Of a stretch of 6,820 bases of DNA, positions 1-6,309 are shown piece after piece. The DNA comes from DASTCC01 sp035711465 (GTDB lineage Bacteria > Acidobacteriota > Vicinamibacteria > Vicinamibacterales > SCN-69-37), in NCBI GenBank assembly GCA_035711465.1, contig DASTCC010000283.1:1-6820 (forward strand). The letters run 5' to 3'. The stretch's first letter is position 1. Each line of letters starts with the position of its first letter. The translations under genes were made by a program, and so were the position numbers. Under the pieces are notes generated by a model. The model was not told the origin of the DNA. It saw nothing but the letters and a program-made list of their open reading frames with translations, and searched no databases.

Positions 1-246
1 CTGCGACGGCTGATCCGCCGCCGCCAGCGCCATCCAGCAGCCCATCTGCTCGCACACGGCGGTGACGATGCCCTCGACCCGGACCGTCTTGCCGACGAAC
101 GACTCGGGCGACTTGTAGAGATCGGCGATCGGCGTGGCGGCGCGGTCGCTGACCCCGGCGCCGAGCTTGGCGGGCGACGGCGTCTGCGCCAGCGGCGCGG
201 CCAGGGTCACGGTGCACAACAGGGCGGCGAACAGGGCTCGATTCAC
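1..246 (-). CDS. DUF4920-like exported OB-fold protein, N-terminal part (3' end beyond window)
   Basis: Open frame of 82 codons running off the left edge. I chose GTG at 246 because AGAGG lies at 254-258, 7 nt upstream, and the product then starts with a signal peptide: MNR, a hydrophobic core over residues 4-19, and likely cleavage near LAQ (19-21). An in-frame ATG at 267 would lie inside the best -10 element and add seven residues before the signal peptide. The mature part has a segment YKSPESFVGKTVRVEG (44-59), then VCEQMGCWM (64-72). A 'GK.V.VEG' strand followed by a Cys-x4-Cys-Trp-Met element is what I recall of DUF4920 proteins, small periplasmic or secreted proteins predicted to have an OB fold and of unknown function. 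The two cysteines (65, 70) could form a disulfide or bind metal; this is inference. The C-terminal half is outside the window, so family assignment rests on one motif region. The gene is divergent from the symporter at 337. Confidence 0.7.
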   Translation of the reverse strand, partial: MNRALFAALLCTVTLAAPLAQTPSPAKLGAGVSDRAATPIADLYKSPESFVGKTVRVEGIVTAVCEQMGCWMALAAADQPSQ

Positions 247-265
247 GGCAATACCTCTGGCCAGC

Positions 266-294
266 ATTCTACCGGCCGGCGCGGGGCGGGTCAC
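266..294 (-). promoter_or_regulatory. Putative sigma70-type promoter of the DUF4920-like gene
   Basis: On the minus strand the -35-like hexamer GTGACC (294-289) and the -10-like hexamer TAGAAT (271-266) are separated by exactly 17 nt. The -10 matches TATAAT at five of six positions and the -35 matches TTGACA at four. Transcription would begin near 258-260, just before the AGAGG ribosome-binding site and about a dozen bases ahead of the GTG start at 246. The spacing fits well, but the assignment is by eye and the spacer is very GC-rich. Confidence 0.4.
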
Positions 295-297
295 GTT

Positions 298-306
298 TGA
301 TAGAGT
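298..306 (+). promoter_or_regulatory. Possible extended -10 promoter of the symporter gene
   Basis: TGATAGAGT has the TGn extended -10 pattern followed by a hexamer (TAGAGT) matching TATAAT at four of six positions. No convincing -35 lies 16-18 nt upstream. It would place the transcript start near 313, leaving a leader of about 24 nt that contains the AGGAGG site. The element adjoins the -35 of the divergent promoter, so the two genes may share regulation. The 8-bp palindromes CCGGCCGG (272-279) and GGCCGGCC (308-315) lie nearby. Weak evidence. Confidence 0.22.
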
Positions 307-322
307 CGGCCGGCCAGCTTTC

Positions 323-328
323 AGGAGG
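323..328 (+). promoter_or_regulatory. Strong Shine-Dalgarno site that fixes the symporter start
   Basis: A perfect AGGAGG (AGGAGGT including base 329) lies 8 nt before the ATG at 337. It supports that start over any alternative and is the strongest ribosome-binding site in the window. The ureohydrolase, APC permease and ADOP genes on the other strand have no recognisable one. Confidence 0.8.
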
Positions 329-336
329 TCCCGGGA

Positions 337-1599
337 ATGAACGGCGCGGCGCCCCGCAAGGGTCTTTCGCTCACCCAGCAAATCTTCATCGGGCTCGTCG
401 TCGGCGTCCTGTTCGGCTGGTACGTCAACAACTTCCATCCCGACTGGATCGTCAACATCCGGCCGTTCAGCCAGATCTTCCTGCGGATGATCAAGATGAT
501 CATCGCGCCGCTGCTGTTCGCGACGCTGGTGGCCGGAATCGCCGGCGCCGGCAGCGCCAAGCAGGTCGGCCGCATGAGCCTGCGCGCGATCATCTACTTC
601 GAGGTCGTCACCACCATCGCGCTGCTGCTCGGCCTGTTCGCCGTCAACCTCGTCAAGCCGGGCGTCGGCGTCGCGCTGCCGGCGGAAACGACGGACGTCG
701 CGACGACGGCGCAGACCTGGCGCGACATCCTGCTGCACCTCGTGCCCGAATCGGTGATCCGCGCGATGGCCGAAGGCGACGTGCTGCAGATCGTCGTCTT
801 CGCCATGGTCTTCGGCATCGCCCTCGGCATGGTCGGCGAGAAGGGCAAGCCGGTCCTGCACTGGTGCGAGTCGCTCGCCGAAGTGATGTTCAAGTTCACC
901 GGCATCGTCATGCGCTACGCGCCAATCGGCGTCGGCGCGGCGATGGCCTACACGGTCGGCAACAGCGGCCTGGCGGTGCTCACCAACCTCGGCCTGCTGG
1001 TGGCGACGCTCTACGGCGCCCTGATCGTCTTCTACGTCGCCGTGCTGATTCCGATCGCGCTGCTGTTCAAGGTGCCGCTGCGCAAGTTCATCCGCGCCGT
1101 CCGCGAGCCGGCGGTGATCGCGTTCTCGACGACGTCGAGCGAAGCCGCGCTGCCCCGGGCGATGGAAGTGCTCGAGCGTCTCGGCGTCCCGCGCCGCATC
1201 GTCTCGTTCATCCTGCCGCTCGGCTACTCCTTCAACCTCGACGGGACGACGCTCTATCTCTCGATGGCCGCGGTCTTCGTCGCCCAGGCCGCCGGCGTGG
1301 AGCTCACCGTCGGCCAGCAGGTGACGATGATGCTGACGCTGATGCTGACGAGCAAAGGCGTCGCCGGCGTCCCCCGCGCCGCGCTGGTGATCCTCGCCGC
1401 GACCCTGGCGAGCTACGACCTGCCGCTCGAAGGCGTGACGCTGATCCTCGGCGTCGACGCGCTGATGGACATGGGCCGGACGATGACCAACGTCATCGGC
1501 AACTGCCTGGCGACGGTCGTGATCGCGAAGTGGGAGGGCGAGTTCAACGAAGCGTCGGACGCCGAGTTGGACGCGGCGGCGGCGCGCGGAGAGATCTAG
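337..1599 (+). CDS. Dicarboxylate/amino acid:cation symporter (DAACS family, GltP-like)
   Basis: A 420-residue inner-membrane secondary transporter, probably taking up glutamate/aspartate or C4-dicarboxylates with H+ or Na+. Length and motif order fit the family, which has eight membrane helices and two re-entrant hairpins. The first helix starts near residue 13. Hairpin 1 carries FSTTSSEAALP (263-273), the family's serine-rich tip. Helix 7 carries FNLDGTT (299-305), the NxDGT cation/substrate motif. Hairpin 2 carries TSKGVAGVP (338-346). Helix 8 carries DMGRTMTNVIGN (378-389). D378 and R381 align with the Asp and Arg that bind the amino group and side-chain carboxylate in the archaeal aspartate transporter GltPh, which favours an acidic amino acid over a plain dicarboxylate. 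N389 sits where GltPh has the Na1-site Asp405; I believe Asn is common in Gram-negative members. The C-terminal tail is short, acidic and soluble. The gene is monocistronic as seen, divergent from the DUF4920-like gene and convergent with the ADOP gene. Family assignment is firm; substrate and coupling ion are inferred. Confidence 0.94.
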   Translation: MNGAAPRKGLSLTQQIFIGLVVGVLFGWYVNNFHPDWIVNIRPFSQIFLRMIKMIIAPLLFATLVAGIAGAGSAKQVGRMSLRAIIYFEVVTTIALLLGLFAVNLVKPGVGVALPAETTDVATTAQTWRDILLHLVPESVIRAMAEGDVLQIVVFAMVFGIALGMVGEKGKPVLHWCESLAEVMFKFTGIVMRYAPIGVGAAMAYTVGNSGLAVLTNLGLLVATLYGALIVFYVAVLIPIALLFKVPLRKFIRAVREPAVIAFSTTSSEAALPRAMEVLERLGVPRRIVSFILPLGYSFNLDGTTLYLSMAAVFVAQAAGVELTVGQQVTMMLTLMLTSKGVAGVPRAALVILAATLASYDLPLEGVTLILGVDALMDMGRTMTNVIGNCLATVVIAKWEGEFNEASDAELDAAAARGEI

Positions 1600-1645
1600 A
1601 AAAAGGCACTGGTCACGTGTGACCGGGAAGCGCGTGACGACGCGC
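1600..1645. terminator. Convergent intergenic region with two hairpins, probable shared terminator
   Basis: The 51 bp between the two convergent stop codons hold two inverted repeats. The first, GGTCACGTGTGACC at 1611-1624, gives a 5-bp stem with a 4-nt loop. The second is GCGCGT and ACGCGC around GACG at 1630-1645, a perfect 6-bp stem. An A5 run at 1600-1604 reads as T5 on the minus strand, downstream of the ADOP stop and both hairpins. However, it begins 6 nt past the nearer stem, so it is not a textbook intrinsic terminator. On the plus strand no T-run follows the hairpins. Position argues for termination in both directions; the sequence supports it only moderately. Confidence 0.4.
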
Positions 1646-1650
1646 CCCGC

Positions 1651-4065
1651 TCATCCAATCCGCAGCGCACTGACCGGATCGATGCGCGATGCCCGCAGCG
1701 CCGGAAGACTCGCCGCGAGAGCAGCAAGCGCGGCGACGGCGAGGCCGGCCGTCGCGTACGTCGACGCATCCAGGAACGACACGCCGAACAGCAGGCTCTC
1801 GAGCGAACGGCCCATCACCGCCGCGCCGATGAGGCCGAGGACGATGCCGGCGGCGACGACCTTCATCGTGTTGCGGACGATCATCGCGAACGTCGAGCCG
1901 GCGTCGGCGCCGAGGGCCATGCGGAGACCGATCTCCGACGTTCGCCGCGACACCGAATAGGCGACGACGCCGTAGACGCCGACTGCGGCGAGCGCCGCGG
2001 CGCAGACGGCGAGGCCAACCAGCAGCGCCATGTTGAAGCGCGGCTGCGCCACCGACTCGGCCAGCAGATCCTCGATCGCCGAGACCTTGGCGATCGGCAG
2101 CGCCGGGTCGATCCCGGCGATGGCGCTGCGAATGCGCTTGCCGGTCTCGCCGGCGTCGAGGTCGGTGAGCACGACGATCTGCATCTCGGCAATCGCCAGT
2201 TGGTAGTACGGCACGAAGACCTCGGCCTCGGGCGCGGCCTGAAGGCCCTCGGTTCTCGCGTCGGCGACGACGCCGACGATGCGGAGATCGCCGGCCATCG
2301 GCATCTTGATCATGCGATCGATCGGATCGACGCCGCTGAAATAGCGCCGCGCCAGCGACTCGTTGACGATCGTGACCCGCGGCCCGTTGTCGCGGCCGTC
2401 GAAGCCGTCGAAGGATCGGCCCTTCCGGATAGTCATCCCGATCGCTTCGAAGTAGCCCGGCAGTACGCCGCGATAGGCCGCGCGCGGACGCTCGGAGGGC
2501 GACGTCGCCTCGAGGCCGTCGATGGTGAACGACAGATCGAAGTCGTTGCCGAGCGGACTCATCGGCAGCACCGACACGGCGCCGGCCGCCTCGATGCCGG
2601 GCAGCGCCCGCACGCGATCGATCAGCGTCGCGTAGAACTCCCTGCGCGCGGCCGACGGCCGGTAGCGGCTGTCGGGAAGCACGATGTCGGCGGCGACGAC
2701 GCGCGAAGTCCGGAAGCCGGGATCGACGGCGGTCAGCCCGACGAAGCTCTTCAGCAGCAGACCGGCGCCGATGAGCAGCATCAGCGCCAGCGCGACCTCG
2801 GCGACGACCATCACGTCCGACAGCCGGCGCGACGCGGCGCTCATCCCGGCGCCGCGGCCGCTTTCCTGGAGCACGGAGGCGACGTTGGGTCGCATCGCCC
2901 GCAGCGCCGGCACCAGCCCGAACAGCACCCCGGCGCCGATGGTGACGAGCGCGGTGAAGGCGAGGACCGCCGGATCGAGTCCGATCGCCGCCGCGCGCGG
3001 CACGTTCGCCGGCACCAGCCGGGCGAGCGTCGTCGATCCCCAGTACGCGAGCGCGAGACCGGCAGCGCCGCCGGCGGCGGCGAGAACGGCGCTCTCGACG
3101 AGCGAGCGCCGCAAGAGCGCGAGGCGGCCGGCGCCAAAGGCCGCGCGCACCGCGAAATCCCTGGCGGTGCGCGACGAGCGCGCGAGCACGACGTTGGCGA
3201 TGTTCGCGCACGCGATCAGGAGCACCAGCGTCACCGCGCCGAACAGCACCCAGAGCGTCCGGCGGATGTCGCCGACGACCTGCTCGTGCAGCGGCACGAT
3301 CGAGACGCCCCAGCCGTTCTGCACGTCGGGAAACTCCCGGGCGATGCCGGCGGCGACGCCGTCCATGTCGCGCCGCGCCTCGGCCAGCGACGTGCCGGCC
3401 TTCAGCCGGCCGACGGCGTTGTACATGCGGTGCGGCCGCGTCTGCAGCGCGGTGAGATCGACGGTCAGCGGCGACCACATCTCGACGTCGCGATCGCCGG
3501 CCGGGAACTGGAACGACGCCGGCATCACCCCCACCACCTCGTGCGGCGCATCGTCGAGCCGGATCGTGGCGCCGAGGATCGCGGGATCGCCGCCGAAGCG
3601 CCGCATCCACGCGCCGTGGCTCAAGACGATCAGGCGCTCGTGTCCCGGCGACTCTTCGGCGTCGGTGAACGTGCGGCCGATCTCGGCGGGGACGCCCAGC
3701 AGCTGCAGCAGCGCCGGTGAGACCTGCACGCTCGAGACGCGCTCGACCTCGCCACCACGATCGAGGGTGAAGCCGCGATACCGGTAGGCGCCGATGCGCT
3801 CGAACGACCGCGACCGCGCGCGCCAGTCGAGAAACGTCGCGGTCGATACCTGCGACGTCTCCTGACCGAGCTCGGCGTTGCGCTCGAACAGGACGGCCAG
3901 CCGGTCCGGATTGTCGTAGTCGAGCGGCCGGAGCAGCACGCCGTAGAGGACGCTGAAGATGGTCGCGTTGGCGCCAATCGCCAATGCGAGCGTCAGGACG
4001 ACCACGGCGGTGAAGCCGGGGCTGGCGGCGAGCGAACGCAGTGCTTCGCGAAGGTCACTGGACAT
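1651..4065 (-). CDS. ADOP-family duplicated MacB/FtsX-type permease
   Basis: An 804-residue membrane protein with two tandem MacB-like units and no ATPase domain, the architecture of the acidobacterial duplicated orphan permease family. Unit 1: membrane helix at about 19-44, extracytoplasmic MacB-type core domain to about 245, then FtsX-type helices near 271-295, 323-343 and 367-388. Unit 2: helix at about 416-440, a second core domain to about 670, then helices near 680-704, 727-750 and 768-790. Each unit ends in a short basic 'PALRA' loop (386-390, 788-792), and the C-terminus is DPVSALRIG (796-804). The N-terminus (MSSDLREALRSL, then PGFTAVVVLTLALAIGAN) fits the family, so ATG at 4065 is the likely start although no Shine-Dalgarno is visible. 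It begins 17 nt after the ureohydrolase stop, suggesting cotranscription and translational coupling. MacB relatives export peptides, antibiotics or lipoproteins through mechanical coupling to an ATPase. The substrate and partner ATPase of ADOP proteins are not known to me and no ATPase is encoded here. Intact and full length. Confidence 0.93.
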   Translation of the reverse strand: MSSDLREALRSLAASPGFTAVVVLTLALAIGANATIFSVLYGVLLRPLDYDNPDRLAVLFERNAELGQETSQVSTATFLDWRARSRSFERIGAYRYRGFTLDRGGEVERVSSVQVSPALLQLLGVPAEIGRTFTDAEESPGHERLIVLSHGAWMRRFGGDPAILGATIRLDDAPHEVVGVMPASFQFPAGDRDVEMWSPLTVDLTALQTRPHRMYNAVGRLKAGTSLAEARRDMDGVAAGIAREFPDVQNGWGVSIVPLHEQVVGDIRRTLWVLFGAVTLVLLIACANIANVVLARSSRTARDFAVRAAFGAGRLALLRRSLVESAVLAAAGGAAGLALAYWGSTTLARLVPANVPRAAAIGLDPAVLAFTALVTIGAGVLFGLVPALRAMRPNVASVLQESGRGAGMSAASRRLSDVMVVAEVALALMLLIGAGLLLKSFVGLTAVDPGFRTSRVVAADIVLPDSRYRPSAARREFYATLIDRVRALPGIEAAGAVSVLPMSPLGNDFDLSFTIDGLEATSPSERPRAAYRGVLPGYFEAIGMTIRKGRSFDGFDGRDNGPRVTIVNESLARRYFSGVDPIDRMIKMPMAGDLRIVGVVADARTEGLQAAPEAEVFVPYYQLAIAEMQIVVLTDLDAGETGKRIRSAIAGIDPALPIAKVSAIEDLLAESVAQPRFNMALLVGLAVCAAALAAVGVYGVVAYSVSRRTSEIGLRMALGADAGSTFAMIVRNTMKVVAAGIVLGLIGAAVMGRSLESLLFGVSFLDASTYATAGLAVAALAALAASLPALRASRIDPVSALRIG

Positions 4066-4082
4066 GGCGGGGTGCGGAAATG

Positions 4083-4940
4083 CTACACGGAAGTCGCGCC
4101 GGCCGACGCGGGAAATGCCGCCGCGGCAATCGCGGCCAGCGCACCAATGCCGCGGCCTTCGGAGCGGTCGCAGAACTCGACCAGGCTGCAGCCGACGACG
4201 TCGAGATCGTGCGCGATTGCGGCGACGGCGGCGAGGACCACGTCGGGCGTCGCGCCCCCCGGCACGGGCATCAGCGTGTCGGCGAATGCGGCCGGATCGA
4301 AGACGTCGACGTCCACGTGCAGGTAGACCCGCGAATACCCGGCGGCCCGTATCCGCGCGGCGAGCGCCTCCGGTCTGGTGAGCGAGTCGGGAGGAGTGAG
4401 ATCGATAGACGCGGCAGCCACGAACTCAGCCTCGGGCGGATCGAGATCGCGCGTGCCGGCGAGAAAAATCTGGCGCGGGTCGAGCCGCCTCTCGACCAGC
4501 CGCGTCAGCGCCGGGGGGCCGTCCCCGGTCAACGTCCGCAGGATCATCCCGTGAAAATGACCGCTCGGCGAGGACGCCGGCGTGTTCAGGTCCGCGTGCG
4601 CGTCGAACCAGATCACCGCGAGGTCGCCGGCATATCGCGCGTTGAGATACGCCACCGGCCCGAGCTCGGTCCCGCAAGTGCCGCCGATGGTGAGAATGCG
4701 CGCCGGCGCGCGTTCTCTGAGACCGCGGCAGGCGTGTTCAGCCGCGCGCGCGATCGATTGCAGTCCGAGGACACCAGCGTCGACGTCGAGCGGCTCGTGC
4801 TCGGGCACCTCGATCGAGAATCGATCACGGCCGCGTGCGATCGCGTCGGCGAGACGCAGTGCGCCCGCGCGTACGTCCGCGTGCAGACCAAACCCCTGCC
4901 ACTCCGGGTGGACGAAGACGAGCGGCGCTGAGGGTTTCAC
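4083..4940 (-). CDS. Arginase/ureohydrolase-family protein with altered GGDH motif
   Basis: A 285-residue protein, normal length for arginases. Start is GTG at 4940, overlapping the permease stop as GTGA; no Shine-Dalgarno is visible, so translation is probably coupled. The frame stays open upstream to 6128, but that part is an out-of-frame reading of the permease. Motifs: IGGTCGTELGP (85-95), where the family has GGDH; WFDAHADLN (111-119); SGHFHGM (126-132); TRDLDPPE (163-170); HVDVDVFDP (208-216); LVEF (253-256). Against human arginase I (recalled numbering), D113, H115, D117, D210 and D212 match metal ligands D124, H126, D128, D232 and D234. N119, S126, H130, D167, E170 and E255 match N130, S137, H141, D183, E186 and E277. 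Spacing is exact within each stretch (D113 to H130, like D124 to H141, is 17 residues). The ligand corresponding to H101 is replaced by C89 and the preceding Asp by T88. The T246 position appears to be M224. Likely a cytoplasmic hydrolase of arginine or a similar guanidino/amidino amino acid; alternatives are a formimidoylglutamase-like enzyme or a weakly active homologue. Confidence 0.85.
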   Translation of the reverse strand: MKPSAPLVFVHPEWQGFGLHADVRAGALRLADAIARGRDRFSIEVPEHEPLDVDAGVLGLQSIARAAEHACRGLRERAPARILTIGGTCGTELGPVAYLNARYAGDLAVIWFDAHADLNTPASSPSGHFHGMILRTLTGDGPPALTRLVERRLDPRQIFLAGTRDLDPPEAEFVAAASIDLTPPDSLTRPEALAARIRAAGYSRVYLHVDVDVFDPAAFADTLMPVPGGATPDVVLAAVAAIAHDLDVVGCSLVEFCDRSEGRGIGALAAIAAAAFPASAGATSV

Positions 4941-6262
4941 GGTCGGACAGCGGAGCCGACCGGGCGCGCGCCGGTCCGGGCGATGGTCACCAGCCCGCCG
5001 ACGATCAATCCCAGGATCATCGATCCGCCGCCGACGGCGAGCATCGGCTGCGTGCCGACCATGATCGCGAGGATCGCGATGTAGAGCACGATGGTCACGA
5101 CCGGCAGCACCGGTCCGAACGGCACCTTGAACGGCCGCGCCAGGTTCGGCTGCGTCGCGCGAAGCCGGAACCAGCTCAGCAGCACCATCGTGTCGACGCT
5201 GATCGCGACCATCATCATGAAGTTGATCAGCAGCTGGAACGCGCCGGTCACCGCCAGCACGCCGATCCAGCCGGCGACGAAGTAGAGCGCGATGCGCGGC
5301 GTGCTGCGCGAGTCCACCTCGCTGAAACGTTTGAACGCCAGGCCGTCTTTCGACAGACCGTACGCCACCCGCGGCAGTCCGAGAAAATTCACGTTGATGC
5401 TGCTGATCAGGATCAGCAGGCTCGCGATGACGACGACGGTGCCGGCGGCGTTGCCGAAGACCGCGGCGGTGGCGTCGCGGGCGACGAGCGGCGATCCGGC
5501 CATCTGCGCCGGCGTCAACGCCGCGAGGAACGAGATGTTGATCAGCAGGTAGAGCGCGGCGACCGCAATCGCGCCGCCGAGGAGAATCCGCGGCAGCGCG
5601 CGTCCGGGATTGGCGACCTCCTCGGCCATCTTCGCCGCGTCTTCCCAGCCGTAGTAGGCGAACGACACCGACTGATAGGCGAGCGCGAAGCCGAGCCAGG
5701 TGAACGACGCCGCCGACGCCGGCGCCGAGGCCGCGGTGAAGCCGGCCATGTTCCCCGCATAGAGTCCGGCGGCGGCGATGACGAAGATCACGCCCACCTT
5801 CACTGCCGTCGTCACGCGCTGGAACAACGCGCTCACGCGCAGGCCGCTCAGGTGCAGAAAGAAGAACGCGATCACCACCATCGCGGCCATCACGGTGATC
5901 GACCCGACACCGGTAAGAGCGCGCACGTATTCGGCGATGATGATCGCCTTGGTCGCCCCGGAAAAGCCGCGCGTGACCAGCAGCTCGGACCAGCCGGCGA
6001 CGAAGCCCATCAGCGGGCCCCACGCCTCGCGCGCGTACACGTACTTGCCGCCGGCCTGGGGCAACGCCGCCGCCATCTCGGCCAGCACGATCGTGCTGAG
6101 ACCGGCGACGACGCCGCCGAGCGTCCACACCGCCAGGATCAACCAGGGATCGCCCAGGTAGCCGGCGATCAGTCCCGGCGTCCGCAGGATCCCCGCGCCG
6201 ATGACGATGCCGACGGTGACGGCGAGTCCGTCACCGACTCCAAGGATGCGCTTCAAAGCCAT
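4937..6262 (-). CDS. APC-superfamily amino acid permease
   Basis: A 441-residue inner-membrane protein with about 12 predicted helices, the usual size for APC amino acid/polyamine transporters. Helix 1 carries the unwound glycine motif GIVIGAGILRTPG (18-30). GGKYVYAREAWG (71-82) matches the conserved segment after helix 2. FAYYGWEDA (201-209), then EEVANPGRALPR (214-225), is the helix 6 region and following loop. YGLSKDGLAF (301-310) is the conserved cytoplasmic segment after helix 8. Together these place it among bacterial amino acid permeases/exchangers of the PotE/SteT type; substrate cannot be read from sequence. The stop codon overlaps the GTG start of the ureohydrolase, so the transporter probably feeds that enzyme, for example with arginine or another guanidino compound, or exchanges substrate for product. 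ATG at 6262 is well supported by the N-terminal helix, although the upstream bases show no Shine-Dalgarno. It is first in a probable three-gene unit with the ureohydrolase and ADOP genes. Confidence 0.93.
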   Translation of the reverse strand: MALKRILGVGDGLAVTVGIVIGAGILRTPGLIAGYLGDPWLILAVWTLGGVVAGLSTIVLAEMAAALPQAGGKYVYAREAWGPLMGFVAGWSELLVTRGFSGATKAIIIAEYVRALTGVGSITVMAAMVVIAFFFLHLSGLRVSALFQRVTTAVKVGVIFVIAAAGLYAGNMAGFTAASAPASAASFTWLGFALAYQSVSFAYYGWEDAAKMAEEVANPGRALPRILLGGAIAVAALYLLINISFLAALTPAQMAGSPLVARDATAAVFGNAAGTVVVIASLLILISSINVNFLGLPRVAYGLSKDGLAFKRFSEVDSRSTPRIALYFVAGWIGVLAVTGAFQLLINFMMMVAISVDTMVLLSWFRLRATQPNLARPFKVPFGPVLPVVTIVLYIAILAIMVGTQPMLAVGGGSMILGLIVGGLVTIARTGARPVGSAVRP

Positions 6263-6271
6263 CAGACGGAG

Positions 6272-6277
6272 ATATTA
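6272..6277 (-). promoter_or_regulatory. Possible -10 element for the permease operon
   Basis: On the minus strand TAATAT (6277-6272) stands out in otherwise GC-rich sequence and ends 9 nt before the ATG at 6262. Transcription would start only a few bases ahead of the start codon, giving an almost leaderless mRNA, consistent with the missing Shine-Dalgarno. There is no good -35; the hexamer at the right distance (GCCGAC) shares little beyond GAC and lies inside the hairpin at 6293-6308. Tentative. Confidence 0.22.
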
Positions 6278-6292
6278 GTCGGTACGACGGGT

Positions 6293-6308
6293 GCGTCGGC
6301 TCCGACGC
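6293..6308 (-). terminator. GC-rich hairpin after the META-domain gene (terminator-like, no T-run)
   Basis: GCGTCGG and CCGACGC form a perfect 7-nt inverted repeat around CT; in practice this is a 6-bp stem with a 4-nt loop. It begins one base after the stop codon of the META-domain gene and precedes the permease. No T-run follows on the minus strand, so it is not a canonical intrinsic terminator. It could attenuate or separate the two genes, stabilise an mRNA end, or act as an operator for the promoter suggested at 6272-6277. Confidence 0.35.
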
Positions 6309-6309
6309 G

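Noticed and set aside
244..267. ATG at 267 as start of the DUF4920-like gene
   Set aside because: It lies within the -10-like TAGAAT and adds seven residues before the signal peptide. GTG at 246 has AGAGG at good spacing.
297..1622. A 441-codon open frame on the plus strand overlapping the symporter
   Set aside because: It is the symporter read in another frame. The product is dominated by Arg, Gly, Ala and Asp with no recognisable motif, as expected from high-GC codon bias.
1613..3610. A 665-codon open frame on the minus strand inside the ADOP gene
   Set aside because: Arg-rich low-complexity reading of the ADOP gene in another frame. The ADOP frame has clear helices and family motifs over its full length.
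2200..3720. A 506-codon plus-strand open frame antisense to the ADOP gene
   Set aside because: Product is rich in Arg, His, Asp and Gln without domains or hydrophobic segments, typical of the antisense strand of a GC-rich gene.
1651..4065. The large permease as a broken MacB that lost its ATPase domain, or as a recent tandem duplication
   Set aside because: Two diverged permease units without an ATPase are the normal architecture of the ADOP family, and both units look intact.
4083..6128. A 681-codon minus-strand frame that would make the ureohydrolase a fusion protein
   Set aside because: The first 396 codons are an out-of-frame, Arg-rich reading of the permease. Recognisable protein starts only at GTG 4940, which overlaps the permease stop.
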